From: PKWO01 sp036561005 | GTDB taxonomy: Bacteria; Pseudomonadota; Gammaproteobacteria; Burkholderiales; Burkholderiaceae_D | Length of the DNA stretch: 64,000 nucleotides | Assembly: GCA_036561005.1 (NCBI GenBank) | Contig: DATBQE010000031.1 | Location: forward strand, 28,788-92,787 | Reading direction: 5' to 3' | Position numbers and translations under genes: made by a program | The notes under the pieces: model-generated | The model's database searches: none | What the model was told of the DNA's origin: nothing | What the model saw: only the letters and a program-made list of their open reading frames with translations | Shown: positions 53,423 to 62,086 of the stretch, in pieces | Layout of the letters: the number at the start of each line of letters is the position of its first letter | Position numbering within the stretch: position 1 is the first letter of the stretch

Positions 53423-54448
53423 TCAGGCAGCCAGCGGCTGATCCCCTTCTGCCGCAAGGCCGTATTGTAACCGTTCCCCGTGGGCCTTCTGCAATTGAAA
53501 GAAGTCGTAAACTGCAGAAAGTTGCAATTCACAATCCTCCAGCAGGTTCATGCGCTGACGAAATTCTTCGCCGCCGGCCAGATCGCGTACATACCAGCCA
53601 ATATGCTTGCGCGCCGTGCGCACACCGAGGTATTCGCCGTAAAACGCATAGTGCGCGCGCAAGTGCTCGTCCATCAGGCTTTGCACTTCACTGATCAGAG
53701 GCGCAGGCAGGTAAGTGCCGGTACGCAGGAAGTGGTCAATTTCGCGGCAAATCCACGGCCGGCCCTGCGCCGCGCGGCCGATCATGACGGCATCGGCCCC
53801 GGTTTGCTGCAATACCAGTTTGGCTTTATCGGGTGTCGTGATGTCGCCGTTGGCGACCACCGGGATCGATACTGCCGCCTTGACTGCGGTTATCGTTTCA
53901 TACTCGGCATCGCCGCGATAGCCGTCGGCACGCGTGCGGCCATGCAGCGTCAACATGGCAATGCCGCTGGACTCGGCCATGCGAGCGATGCGTAGCGCGT
54001 TCTTGTTCGAGCGGTCCCAACCGGTGCGAAATTTCAACGTGACAGGAACATCGACTGCCGCAACCACGGCATCGAGTATCAACCCGACCAGTTTTTCATT
54101 CTGCAACAAGGCGGAGCCGCACCAGCTGTTACACACCTTCTTGACCGGGCAACCCATGTTGATGTCGATGATTTGCGCACCGCGCCCAACGTTGAATTTG
54201 GCGCATTCGGCGAGCATGGCCGGATCAGCACCGGCGATTTGCACGGCTTTCGGCTCCATTTCGCCATCATGGTTGATGCGGCGCGACGACTTTTCGGTTG
54301 CCCAGAGGCGCGGATTGGAAGCGGCCATTTCGGACACCGCATATCCCGCACCGAGTTGCTTGCACAACTGGCGGAAAGGCCGGTCGGTCACTCCCGCCAT
54401 GGGAGCGACGAACACATTGTTGGCAAGCAAGTAGGGGCCGATTTGCAT
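53423..54448 (-). CDS. dusB: tRNA-dihydrouridine synthase B
   Basis: FMN enzyme reducing specific uridines in tRNA. The 341-residue product starts MQIGPYLLANNVFVAPMAGV and shows DINMGCPVKKVCNSWCGSAL with the catalytic cysteine of the CPxKKV segment. It also has LTLHGRTRADGY, PVVANGDI and GADAVMIGRAAQGRPWI for flavin phosphate binding. fis follows after 108 bases. Confidence 0.96.
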   Translation of the reverse strand: MQIGPYLLANNVFVAPMAGVTDRPFRQLCKQLGAGYAVSEMAASNPRLWATEKSSRRINHDGEMEPKAVQIAGADPAMLAECAKFNVGRGAQIIDINMGCPVKKVCNSWCGSALLQNEKLVGLILDAVVAAVDVPVTLKFRTGWDRSNKNALRIARMAESSGIAMLTLHGRTRADGYRGDAEYETITAVKAAVSIPVVANGDITTPDKAKLVLQQTGADAVMIGRAAQGRPWICREIDHFLRTGTYLPAPLISEVQSLMDEHLRAHYAFYGEYLGVRTARKHIGWYVRDLAGGEEFRQRMNLLEDCELQLSAVYDFFQLQKAHGERLQYGLAAEGDQPLAA

Positions 54449-54463
54449 GGGAGCGCGTGATTT

Positions 54464-55102
54464 TTATATTTCGTCCAGCGCGTCAATGTTTAAATGTCCA
54501 ACGTCCGCCCATTGCACGATCTTCAAATTGCTGCCGTCCCATTGGAGCCGATTGATGCCGGCGTTGGGGATATCGAAATCGCGCGGGCGTGACATGTCGG
54601 CACCGCGTGCAAAGCGGTTGAGACAATCAAGTACGCCTCCGTGCGTCACGATGGCAAGCTTGCGATAGTTTGAGGAACGCAGTAGCCGCGTCACGATGGC
54701 GAGCGAACGTGCCGAAAATTCGCCGAGCGTTTCCGCAACGTTTTCGCCGGGAGGAAAACGGTAGTCAAGTTGACGCGCCTGCATGGCCACATACGCGTCA
54801 GGGTATCGTGCGTTCATCTCGGGATAGCGCAATCCTTCAAACGCGCCGTAACAACGTTCGCGCAACTCACTCTCGATGCCGAGATCTAACCCCTGTGCAG
54901 CGGCAATCGGCGCCGCGGTTTGACGCGCGCGCATCAGGTCGCTGGAAAATATCGCGTCAATCCGTTCGCCGTGTAACGCCTGGGCCAACAGTTGCGCCTG
55001 GTGCAATCCGATGTCGTTAAGTGCTACGTCGAGATGCCCTTGCAATCGTTTTTCTGCGTTCCATGCCGTTTCTCCATGGCGTATCAATAGCAAGTCCGTC
55101 AT
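54464..55102 (-). CDS. Histidine phosphatase family protein (phosphoglycerate mutase-like)
   Basis: The 212-residue product has the catalytic LIRHGETAWN (His8) near the N-terminus, FSSDLMRARQTA, ELRERCYGAFEG and the second histidine motif VTHGGVLDCLNRF. Family members include GpmB, CobC and acid phosphatases; the substrate cannot be told. Its start overlaps the PEBP-like gene stop by 4 bases, and dusB begins 15 bases downstream. Confidence 0.9.
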   Translation of the reverse strand: MTDLLLIRHGETAWNAEKRLQGHLDVALNDIGLHQAQLLAQALHGERIDAIFSSDLMRARQTAAPIAAAQGLDLGIESELRERCYGAFEGLRYPEMNARYPDAYVAMQARQLDYRFPPGENVAETLGEFSARSLAIVTRLLRSSNYRKLAIVTHGGVLDCLNRFARGADMSRPRDFDIPNAGINRLQWDGSNLKIVQWADVGHLNIDALDEI

Positions 55103-55746
55103 TCGCGCCCCTCCAACGCCGGATTCAAGGTGTACGTGCCGCTAAACGATGCACTGGCCAATACATGGGACTTTATGGCATCGCGCAATTGCTGACCGTT
55201 GAACCGGCCTTCCACCGGCGCGCGCACGATGTCGAGCGCGTACAGCGTAAAAACGTAGCGGTGTACGATGGCGTCATTCCACGGAGGGCATGGGCCGTCG
55301 TAGCCGAAATAGTCGCCGCCCATGTCGGCATCGCCGGCAAACCAGCCGGTGTAATCGTTCAGACCGTGGCGCGCATCGACCAGCGGGCTGCCAGGAATTT
55401 GCGGCCCGGCCTTGCCGCGCGGTGTTACGCCGTCGCTGAACGAACCTGCGCCGATGATCGAAATCGCAGGCGCGATGTCGATCAGCGTCCAGTGGAAAAA
55501 GTCGACGCGCGGCAGATCGGCCGGCACAGTCTTGCCCACCTGATTTACATCGTCGCCGCGAGAAGGCACATCGCCGTCGCAGCAGATCACGACCAGCGAT
55601 TTGGTATCCGCTGGCACGTCCGACCAGGCAAGGTGCGGATTGCGGTTGGCAGACATCCTTACATGGGTTTGCGGATCGATCACGCAAAAAGCGAATTCGC
55701 CGGGGATGCTTGCGCCATCCTTAAAAGAATCGCTCCAGAATTTCAT
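55099..55746 (-). CDS. YbhB/YbcL-type Raf kinase inhibitor-like (PEBP) protein
   Basis: Bacterial phosphatidylethanolamine-binding-protein fold of unclear function. The 215-residue product has the PEBP pattern: NPHLAWSDVPADTKSLVVIC, VDFFHWTLIDIAP, GVTPRGKAGPQIPGS, YDGPCPPWNDAIVHRYVFTL. It is somewhat longer than typical YbhB because of inserted segments. No signal peptide is seen, so it should be cytoplasmic. It is coupled to the phosphatase gene. Confidence 0.88.
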   Translation of the reverse strand: MKFWSDSFKDGASIPGEFAFCVIDPQTHVRMSANRNPHLAWSDVPADTKSLVVICCDGDVPSRGDDVNQVGKTVPADLPRVDFFHWTLIDIAPAISIIGAGSFSDGVTPRGKAGPQIPGSPLVDARHGLNDYTGWFAGDADMGGDYFGYDGPCPPWNDAIVHRYVFTLYALDIVRAPVEGRFNGQQLRDAIKSHVLASASFSGTYTLNPALEGRE

Positions 55747-55803
55747 GGTGTACTCCTGGTAAAGGAAGTGGGAAACTGCCTTCGATAAAACTTGCTGCGT
55801 CTA

Positions 55804-56259
55804 CTATTGCACCGTCTCGGGTCGCACTTGCAACCAAAACGTGACAGGGCCATCGTTGGTCAGCGACACTTGCATGTGTGCGCCGAACTGTCCTGTCTCG
55901 ACTTGTTCGTGCCTGGAGCGCGCCCTGGCCACGAAATAATCGAACAGGCGCTTGCCTTCTACAGGCGTGGCAGCGGGCGTGAACGAGGGCCGCGTGCCGG
56001 AGTTCGTATCGGCCGCCAGCGTGAACTGCGGCACGAGCAATATTGCGCCATTTGTCGCCGTCACGCTCCAATTCATTTTGCCGGCTTCGTCGGCAAATAC
56101 GCGATAACCAAGCAGCTTCGATAATAGCGCGTCGGCTTCGCGTTCGCTGTCGCCGCGTTCGGCGCACAGCAGAACCATCAAACCGTTGCCGATCGCGCCT
56201 ATCGTCACGCTGTCGACCACGACGGCCGCCTGCGTTACGCGTTGGATCAGGGCGATCAT
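55804..56259 (-). CDS. dtd: D-aminoacyl-tRNA deacylase
   Basis: Removes D-amino acids and glycine from mischarged tRNA. The 151-residue product starts MIALIQRVTQAAVVVDSVTI and has LLVPQFTLAADTNSGTRPSF, with the catalytic-site SQ replaced by PQ before FTL. The C-terminal Gly-cisPro motif is TNDGPVTFWLQ. It follows tyrS by 9 bases, a common pairing in beta-proteobacteria. Confidence 0.95.
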   Translation of the reverse strand: MIALIQRVTQAAVVVDSVTIGAIGNGLMVLLCAERGDSEREADALLSKLLGYRVFADEAGKMNWSVTATNGAILLVPQFTLAADTNSGTRPSFTPAATPVEGKRLFDYFVARARSRHEQVETGQFGAHMQVSLTNDGPVTFWLQVRPETVQ

Positions 56260-56268
56260 TGTTCGCGA

Positions 56269-57492
56269 TTATTTGGCGAGTGTTACTCGGGCAAACTTGC
56301 GCTTGCCAACTTGCAAAACGAAGGTGCCAGCGTCAAGTTTCATCATGCGGTCGCTTACCACAGCGCCATCGATCCGCACCCCGCCCTGATCGACCATGCG
56401 CAAGCCTTCCGCAGTCGACGCGCAAAGGTTAGTCTGCTTCAACAATTGTCCTATGCCGAGCGGCGCACCGGAAACGTTGATCTCTTCAACGTCGTCGGGA
56501 ATGCCTCCCTTGGAGCGGTTGACGAAATCGGTCAGCGCTTCGTCCGCGGCCGTGGCCGAGTGGAAACGCGCGACGATTTCCTGGCCCAGTGCCACCTTGG
56601 CATCGCGCGGATTGCGCCCTTCGGCCACTTCCTGCTTGAGTCTGGCAATCTCTTCGAGTGAGCGGAAGGACAAGAGCTCATAGTAACGCCACATCATGAC
56701 GTCGGAAATGCTCATCAATTTCCCGAACATGGTGTTGGCCGGTTCGGTGATGCCGATGTAATTGCCTTTGGACTTCGACATCTTGTCGACGCCATCGAGC
56801 CCTTCCAGCAAGGGCATGGTCAGGATGCATTGCTGCTCCTGGCCGTAATCTTTCTGCAGCTCGCGCCCTACCAGCAGGTTGAACTTTTGATCGGTGCCGC
56901 CCAGCTCGAGATCGGCCTTCAATGCGACCGAGTCGTAACCCTGCATCAGTGGATACAACAACTCATGCACCGAAATCGGCGTGCCGGCCTTGAAGCGCTT
57001 GGTGAAATCTTCGCGCTCCAGAATGCGCGCCACAGTGTACTTGGCGGACAGTTCGATCATGCCGCGCGCGCCAAGCGGATCGGACCATTCCGAGTTGTAG
57101 CGGATTTCGGTTTTTTCTGCGTCGAGCACCAGGCTCGCCTGCGCAAAATAGGTCTTGGCGTTTTCTTCGATCTGTTCGCGCGTCAGTGGGGGGCGCGTGA
57201 TGTTACGGCCCGACGGATCGCCGATCATCGAAGTAAAGTCGCCGATCAGGAAAATCACGGTGTGGCCGAGATCCTGCATCTGGCGCAATTTGTTCAGAAC
57301 AACCGTGTGACCGAGATGCAGATCGGGCGCGGTTGGATCGAGACCCAGCTTGATGCGCAGGGGTTTTCCGGTTTGTTCGGAGCGAACGAGCTTCTTTACA
57401 AAATCAGACTCTATGAGCAATTCGTCAACGCCACGTTTCGTGACTGCAAGAGCATGCTGGACTGCGTCGGATAAGGGCGTATTCGAATTCAT
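56269..57492 (-). CDS. tyrS: Tyrosyl-tRNA synthetase (TyrZ type)
   Basis: Charges tRNA-Tyr. The 407-residue product has the HIGH-type motif HLGH (59-62) in LGLDPTAPDLHLGHTVVLNK, GGTDQKFNLLVGRELQ, KMSKSKGNYIGI, and a C-terminal S4 RNA-binding domain (GVRIDGAVVSDRMMKLDAGT). The canonical KMSKS marks the TyrZ-like class, whereas E. coli TyrS has KFGKT. First gene of the long minus-strand cluster. Confidence 0.96.
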   Translation of the reverse strand: MNSNTPLSDAVQHALAVTKRGVDELLIESDFVKKLVRSEQTGKPLRIKLGLDPTAPDLHLGHTVVLNKLRQMQDLGHTVIFLIGDFTSMIGDPSGRNITRPPLTREQIEENAKTYFAQASLVLDAEKTEIRYNSEWSDPLGARGMIELSAKYTVARILEREDFTKRFKAGTPISVHELLYPLMQGYDSVALKADLELGGTDQKFNLLVGRELQKDYGQEQQCILTMPLLEGLDGVDKMSKSKGNYIGITEPANTMFGKLMSISDVMMWRYYELLSFRSLEEIARLKQEVAEGRNPRDAKVALGQEIVARFHSATAADEALTDFVNRSKGGIPDDVEEINVSGAPLGIGQLLKQTNLCASTAEGLRMVDQGGVRIDGAVVSDRMMKLDAGTFVLQVGKRKFARVTLAK

Positions 57493-57523
57493 ATTAGCGA
57501 AAAAAGCAACTCAAAAAAAGCGT

Positions 57524-57550
57524 TTGTCAATACCATGACTTTGGTATAAT
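57524..57550 (+). promoter_or_regulatory. Promoter of the M23 peptidase gene
   Basis: TTGTCA (57524-57529) and a perfect TATAAT (57545-57550), 15 bases apart, or TTTGTC with 16. An inverted pair ATACCA/TGGTAT sits within it. The resulting leader would be about 125 bases. Confidence 0.5.
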
Positions 57551-57625
57551 GCACGATTGTTTCTTCTGCGCCACACTCTCTTTTGCGAGCCTGGCTGAAC
57601 ACAATCAGATGGAACCGCGAATTTT

Positions 57626-57681
57626 AACTTATCGCTGCCGGTCACGGTACCAAGCAGCGGTCGAATCAAAAGAGATAAGTT
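57626..57681 (+). promoter_or_regulatory. Structured 5' leader overlapping the ribosome site of the M23 peptidase gene
   Basis: AACTTATC (57626-57633) pairs perfectly with GATAAGTT (57674-57681), the bases just before the ATG. Inside, CGCTGC (57633-57638) pairs with GCAGCG (57654-57659). The fold would cover the region where ribosomes bind, and the weak AGAG ribosome site lies at its edge. Confidence 0.45.
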
Positions 57682-57682
57682 C

Positions 57683-59050
57683 ATGAGCCTAAATGCTTTC
57701 GGTCAAAATGCCATTAGTAAATTCCTAAGCTCATCCCGCAAAACCCGCATCATCACTGGTTCTTCCCTGTTTTTGGCCCTGTGTGCATTTGGCGCCGCAG
57801 CTGTTGCGCCATTGGCGCCGGATGCTGCCGATTTGCCGGTCAAAACGGTTACGGAAGAATTGAACCTGCCCAATGTTGCCGGACAATTGGCCGATGAAGA
57901 CCAGGTTGCGCAGAGCTACGTCAGTGAAGAAAAGGTTCGCCCTGGTGACACTTTGGCAAGCCTGTTGACGCGTTTGGGCGTCGACGATACCAACGCAACA
58001 TCGTTCATCAAATCCGACCGCGTGGCCCATGAGGTCATGCAATTGAAGCCGGGTAAGCTCGTGCAGGCGCAAACCGGGGAAGACGGTCAATTGAAATGGC
58101 TCTCGGCCATTGTGGCCGATAATCGCGATAATCGCGATGCACCGGTCACCAATGTCGTGATCACACGCGACGGCAAGGGTTTCAAGGCGGTTGAGGCGGC
58201 TGCGAAACTGGAACGCCGACTGGAAATGCACGCCGGCGTGATCAAGTCATCGCTGTTTGCTGCGACCGATGCTGCGCAGATCCCCGACAACGTCGCCAAT
58301 CAGATCGTCGACATGTTCTCCACCGACATCGATTTCGCGTCTGACTTGCAGCGCGGCGACCACTTTGAAGTGGTGTACGAAACGTTCTGGCAAAATGGCG
58401 TTTTCGTCCGCGCAGGACGTGTGCTGGCCGGATCGTTCTCGAATGACGGCTCGACCTATCAATCGGTTTGGTATGAAGAACCGGGCGCCAGCCAAGGCGG
58501 CGGCTATTACAATCTGGACGGCCAGTCGCTGAAAAAAGCCTTCCTGAAGTCACCCATTGCCTTCACCCGTATATCGTCCGGATTCTCGATGCGCATGCAC
58601 CCGATTCTCGGGGTATGGAAGCAGCACAAAGGCGTCGACTTCGCCGCCGCCATCGGTACGCCGATTCATGCGGCCGGCGATGGCGTCATTGAATTCGAGG
58701 GTCAGCAAAACGGTTACGGCAATTTTGTTGTGCTCAAACACTGGTCCAATTATTCCACCGCATATGGCCACATGAGCCGCTTTGCTCCCGGTCTGCATAA
58801 GGGCAGCAAGGTCAGCCAGGGCGATGTGATCGGCTATGTCGGCATGACCGGCTGGGCCACCGGCCCGCATTTACACTATGAATTCCGCATCAATAACGAT
58901 GCACGCGATCCGATGTCAGTCAATATCCCCAACGCACAACCGCTGGCCAGCAATCAAATGCCGCGCTTCAAAACCGTGGCTGACGACATGAAGCATCGCT
59001 TTGCCTTGTTGATGCCTGACTCAAAGCCGATCCGGCTGGCATCGCGCTAA
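57683..59050 (+). CDS. M23 family peptidoglycan endopeptidase (MepM-like)
   Basis: Cleaves peptide cross-links in murein during growth. The 455-residue product has an N-terminal membrane anchor (about 25-45), an OapA/LysM-like domain (EEKVRPGDTLASLLTRLGVD), a middle domain with SDRVAHEVMQLKPGKLVQAQ, and the M23 domain. The zinc and catalytic residues are H315-x3-D319 (HKGVD), YGHMS, and H396-x-H398 (GPHLHYEF). tyrS lies divergent and anmK follows on the same strand, a known beta-proteobacterial cluster for cell-wall turnover. Confidence 0.94.
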   Translation: MSLNAFGQNAISKFLSSSRKTRIITGSSLFLALCAFGAAAVAPLAPDAADLPVKTVTEELNLPNVAGQLADEDQVAQSYVSEEKVRPGDTLASLLTRLGVDDTNATSFIKSDRVAHEVMQLKPGKLVQAQTGEDGQLKWLSAIVADNRDNRDAPVTNVVITRDGKGFKAVEAAAKLERRLEMHAGVIKSSLFAATDAAQIPDNVANQIVDMFSTDIDFASDLQRGDHFEVVYETFWQNGVFVRAGRVLAGSFSNDGSTYQSVWYEEPGASQGGGYYNLDGQSLKKAFLKSPIAFTRISSGFSMRMHPILGVWKQHKGVDFAAAIGTPIHAAGDGVIEFEGQQNGYGNFVVLKHWSNYSTAYGHMSRFAPGLHKGSKVSQGDVIGYVGMTGWATGPHLHYEFRINNDARDPMSVNIPNAQPLASNQMPRFKTVADDMKHRFALLMPDSKPIRLASR

Positions 59051-59139
59051 TTCTTTCTCGGGGCATAGCTCGCCCCGTCTCTCTGCTACAGCCTTCTGTA
59101 TTTGGGCAGGTTAAAATGATATTTTCTTGACCTGCTCCG

Positions 59140-60267
59140 ATGACCACTCCATCACTCTTTATTGGCCTGATGTCCGGCACCAGCCTCGACGGTGTCGACG
59201 GCGTGCTGGCGGCGTTCGATGGTGACGCCATGGCGCCCCGTCTCCTGGCTTCGGCCTATTCGCCCTTTCCCGCCGACCTGCGAGCGGATCTGATGGCATT
59301 GCAAAGCCCTGCCGATAATGAGATCCAGCGCGAAGCCCTGGCTGCAAATCGCCTTGTCAGTATTTACACAGATTGCGTCGCCCAATTGCTGCAGCAAACG
59401 GACGTGGCTGCGCAGACGGTATGCGCAATTGGATGCCACGGCCAGACGGTGCGCCACAATCCGCAGCAGGGCTACACACGGCAAATCAACAATCCTGCGC
59501 TGCTGGCAGAATTGAGCAACATCAACGTCATAGCCGACTTCCGCAGCCGCGATGTGGCCGCCGGCGGGCACGGCGCACCGCTGGTGCCGGCGTTTCATCA
59601 AGCGGTGTTTGGCATGAAGCATCGGGTGCGCGTCGTCGCCAATGTCGGCGGCATGAGCAACATCAGCATACTCGATGGCGCAAGTGACAAGGTGCTTGGC
59701 TTCGACACCGGTCCGGGAAACGTTCTGCTTGACCTTTGGGCCGCTAAACACCTTGGCATGGATTATGATGCCGGCGGCAAATGGGCGGCAAGCGGCAAGG
59801 TCCTGCCTTCGTTGCTGAACGCCTTGCTCAACGAACCGTTTTTCGTCGCTGCACCGCCAAAGAGTACGGGCCGCGATCTGTTCGATTCCAGTTGGCTGTC
59901 GTCGCGATTGTCGGCCTTCACCACGGCCGCACCGGAAGACGTTCAGGCCACGCTATGTGCACTGACGGCACAAACACTTGCCGATGCGATTGCCGCTCAC
60001 GCTCTTGGCGCAGATGCTGTCTACGTCTGCGGTGGCGGGGCCTACAACGATGAATTATTGAAGCAATTGCGAGGCGCGCTCGGCTTGCACGGGATTGCTG
60101 CGTCAGTTGATTCGACCGATGCCCTCGGCATCGCCCCGAACCATGTGGAGGCGCTGGCTTTCGCCTGGTTGGCTGAACGGTTCAACGCGCGCCAACCCGG
60201 CAACCTGCCTGCAGTAACCGGGGCAAAAGGCCCGCGAATTCTGGGTGCGCTTTATCCTGCGAATTGA
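59140..60267 (+). CDS. anmK: Anhydro-N-acetylmuramic acid kinase
   Basis: Phosphorylates anhydro-MurNAc released during peptidoglycan recycling. The 375-residue product has the ATP-binding GLMSGTSLDGVDG (9-21), IGCHGQTVRH, FRSRDVAAGGHGAPLVPAFH, and LGFDTGPGNVLLDLW. It lies next to the M23 endopeptidase, linking murein cutting and recycling. A terminator follows. Confidence 0.95.
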   Translation: MTTPSLFIGLMSGTSLDGVDGVLAAFDGDAMAPRLLASAYSPFPADLRADLMALQSPADNEIQREALAANRLVSIYTDCVAQLLQQTDVAAQTVCAIGCHGQTVRHNPQQGYTRQINNPALLAELSNINVIADFRSRDVAAGGHGAPLVPAFHQAVFGMKHRVRVVANVGGMSNISILDGASDKVLGFDTGPGNVLLDLWAAKHLGMDYDAGGKWAASGKVLPSLLNALLNEPFFVAAPPKSTGRDLFDSSWLSSRLSAFTTAAPEDVQATLCALTAQTLADAIAAHALGADAVYVCGGGAYNDELLKQLRGALGLHGIAASVDSTDALGIAPNHVEALAFAWLAERFNARQPGNLPAVTGAKGPRILGALYPAN

Positions 60268-60279
60268 ATCCATTAGATT

Positions 60280-60312
60280 AAAAAGCCTTGCCGTTGCACG
60301 ACAAGGCTTTTT
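60280..60312. terminator. Bidirectional rho-independent terminator
   Basis: Arms AAAAAGCCTTG and CAAGGCTTTTT with an 11-base loop give U-tracts on both strands, between convergent anmK and the secreted-protein gene. Confidence 0.85.
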
Positions 60313-60317
60313 CACAC

Positions 60318-60920
60318 TTACTGAATTTGTATCTGCGTGCCCAGCCAATTCCATGGTGTGTTGACGGATTGGCTTTTCCACGCGAAGCCAACTGGTGCCG
60401 AATGGCCGTCCAGCTCAAAGTATTGGTAGAAACCGACAATGGCAGCTCCTACCGGGCAAGCCGTCGTGTAATACCCACCGACGATACAGATAGATTGGCT
60501 TTGATACAGGCCATCAGGAGATTGCAGCAATTGCCCTGCCGCATACCCCCATGGACCAAAACCATAACCGATCACCTGGACCACAACCCGCAACTGCGCG
60601 CCGCCATGCATACCGACCGTGGATGCCTGCCCGATCGATGTCATGTACTCCCAACCGCCGTACTGTGTTGAACCCACGGCATAGACCAAGGCACGGGTAA
60701 GCGGCGGGGCCGGCCCCGATACTGCCGGCGTTATCTGCAATTGGCTTGCCATTTCAGGGTGAAGCATCGGATTGACCTTCGCCAACGGGCCGCTGAAATT
60801 GAGATCCTGGTAGCTGCGCACGATGTTGTGCACAGCAGGAGAAGGTGCGCTTTGCGCAACAGCCAAGTGCGCCGACAGGCAAGCGACAGCCGCAACAGCG
60901 AATCTAAACAAATTCTTCAA
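60318..60920 (-). CDS. Secreted protein, possibly DUF4879 family
   Basis: The 200-residue product starts at a TTG (60920) preceded by a good GGGAGAG ribosome site. It has a signal peptide (about 1-22, cut after AVA). The mature part has LVYAVGSTQYGGWEYMTSIG, STVGMHGGAQLRVVVQVIGY, SICIVGGYYTTACPVGAAIV and GFYQYFELDGHSAPVG, with two cysteines that could pair. The pattern reminds me of DUF4879 proteins, but this is recalled, not tested. Function unknown. Confidence 0.7.
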   Translation of the reverse strand: MKNLFRFAVAAVACLSAHLAVAQSAPSPAVHNIVRSYQDLNFSGPLAKVNPMLHPEMASQLQITPAVSGPAPPLTRALVYAVGSTQYGGWEYMTSIGQASTVGMHGGAQLRVVVQVIGYGFGPWGYAAGQLLQSPDGLYQSQSICIVGGYYTTACPVGAAIVGFYQYFELDGHSAPVGFAWKSQSVNTPWNWLGTQIQIQ

Positions 60921-61146
60921 ATTAACTCTCCCTGGGGAATGTGGAACTGAGGATGAAATGAGTACGTGGCTGGAGGGGTAAAAATCCAGGCCATAGCTGG
61001 ACAGGCTTGTTCAACGACTAGTGTTAATTGCCATCGCGAACGTTGCAATCATAACAAATAATGCTATATTTACATGTCTTAATGAAAATATTTTGTTACC
61101 AAAAGTTTCCATCCATGATGTTGAACTTATCCTGACGCAAGAATAG

Positions 61147-61171
61147 AAAAGGGCGCCGAAGCGCCCTTTTT
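61147..61171. terminator. Terminator downstream of erpA
   Basis: Stem AAAAGGGCGC/GCGCCCTTTT with loop CGAA. It lies 25 bases after the erpA stop on the minus strand. Confidence 0.8.
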
Positions 61172-61196
61172 CCTTACTGCATTTGCTGAATTCAGG

Positions 61197-61547
61197 TCAT
61201 GCCGAGAACGACGAACCGCAACCGCAGGTGGTTGTTGCATTCGGATTTTTGATCACGAATTGCGCGCCTTCCAGGTCATCCTTGTAGTCGATTTCTGCGC
61301 CAACCAGGTATTGGTAGCTCATCGAATCGATCAACAGATGGACGCCGTTCTTGGTCATCGTGGTGTCGTCTTCATTGACGATTTCATCAAACGTGAAACC
61401 GTATTGGAAGCCGGAGCAACCGCCACCCTGCACGAAAACACGAAGTTTGAGATCCGGATTGCCTTCTTCCTCGATCAGCTGCGCAACCTTGTCGGCGGCA
61501 CTGTCGGTGAAAACAATCGGGGCGGGCATTTCGGCTACTGCATTCAT
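61197..61547 (-). CDS. erpA: Iron-sulfur cluster insertion protein ErpA
   Basis: A-type carrier that delivers Fe-S clusters to apo-proteins. From the ATG at 61547 (CAGGAG ribosome site, 116 residues) the three cluster cysteines are C44 (GGGCSGFQYG), C108 and C110 (TTCGCGSSF). The in-frame ATG at 61571 adds eight residues and has no ribosome site. A terminator follows the gene. Confidence 0.95.
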   Translation of the reverse strand: MNAVAEMPAPIVFTDSAADKVAQLIEEEGNPDLKLRVFVQGGGCSGFQYGFTFDEIVNEDDTTMTKNGVHLLIDSMSYQYLVGAEIDYKDDLEGAQFVIKNPNATTTCGCGSSFSA

Positions 61548-61626
61548 TTCAATCTCCTGCGGGGACGGCAAAGTATCATTATAGTCGCTTCGCCGCGATC
61601 ACGTATTACATGCATTGTGCGGGCTT

Positions 61627-62016
61627 TCAAGTCCCGGATGCCGCCAGCTTCAAAACCGGCTCGCCGACCTGTTCGTGGGTCAATTTGCCGTCAACCAGCG
61701 CGCCGCCGTGCATTTCAAGCGCTTTGTAGTGTACATCTCCGGATATGCGGGCTTTCGGCTGCAATTCAAGCAATTCGGAAGAATATACCGGGCCGACGAT
61801 CTCCCCGTTGACCACGAGGTGCGCCACGCGGACTTCACCCTGCACTTTCGCATCCTCGGAAATGACCAGCATGCTTGGCTGGCCGGCATCGGCAATCACG
61901 TTGCCCTTGACCTGACCATCAATGCGCAGGCCGCCCTTGAAATGTACGTCGCCCTCAATAATTGTGGACATGCCGATCAGGCTGTCGATAGTGCTCTTGT
62001 TGGATCGCCCAAACAT
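61627..62016 (-). CDS. Bactofilin (polymer-forming cytoskeletal protein)
   Basis: Forms beta-helical filaments that scaffold envelope proteins. From the ATG at 62016 (AGGAG ribosome site) it has 129 residues: short N-terminal MFGRSNKSTIDSLIG, then the DUF583 core with repeated IEGDVHFKGGLRIDGQVKGN, VQGEVRVAHLVVNGEIVGPV and ARISGDVHYKALEMHGGALV. Its membrane-protein neighbour (62087-62845) is likely cotranscribed and may be a partner. Confidence 0.92.
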   Translation of the reverse strand: MFGRSNKSTIDSLIGMSTIIEGDVHFKGGLRIDGQVKGNVIADAGQPSMLVISEDAKVQGEVRVAHLVVNGEIVGPVYSSELLELQPKARISGDVHYKALEMHGGALVDGKLTHEQVGEPVLKLAASGT

Positions 62017-62086
62017 GAAAGGTCTCCTCGGTGTTTGCTCACACCAGTTAAAGGGGTGCGAACAGACCCCGACCTGTTCACACTTG

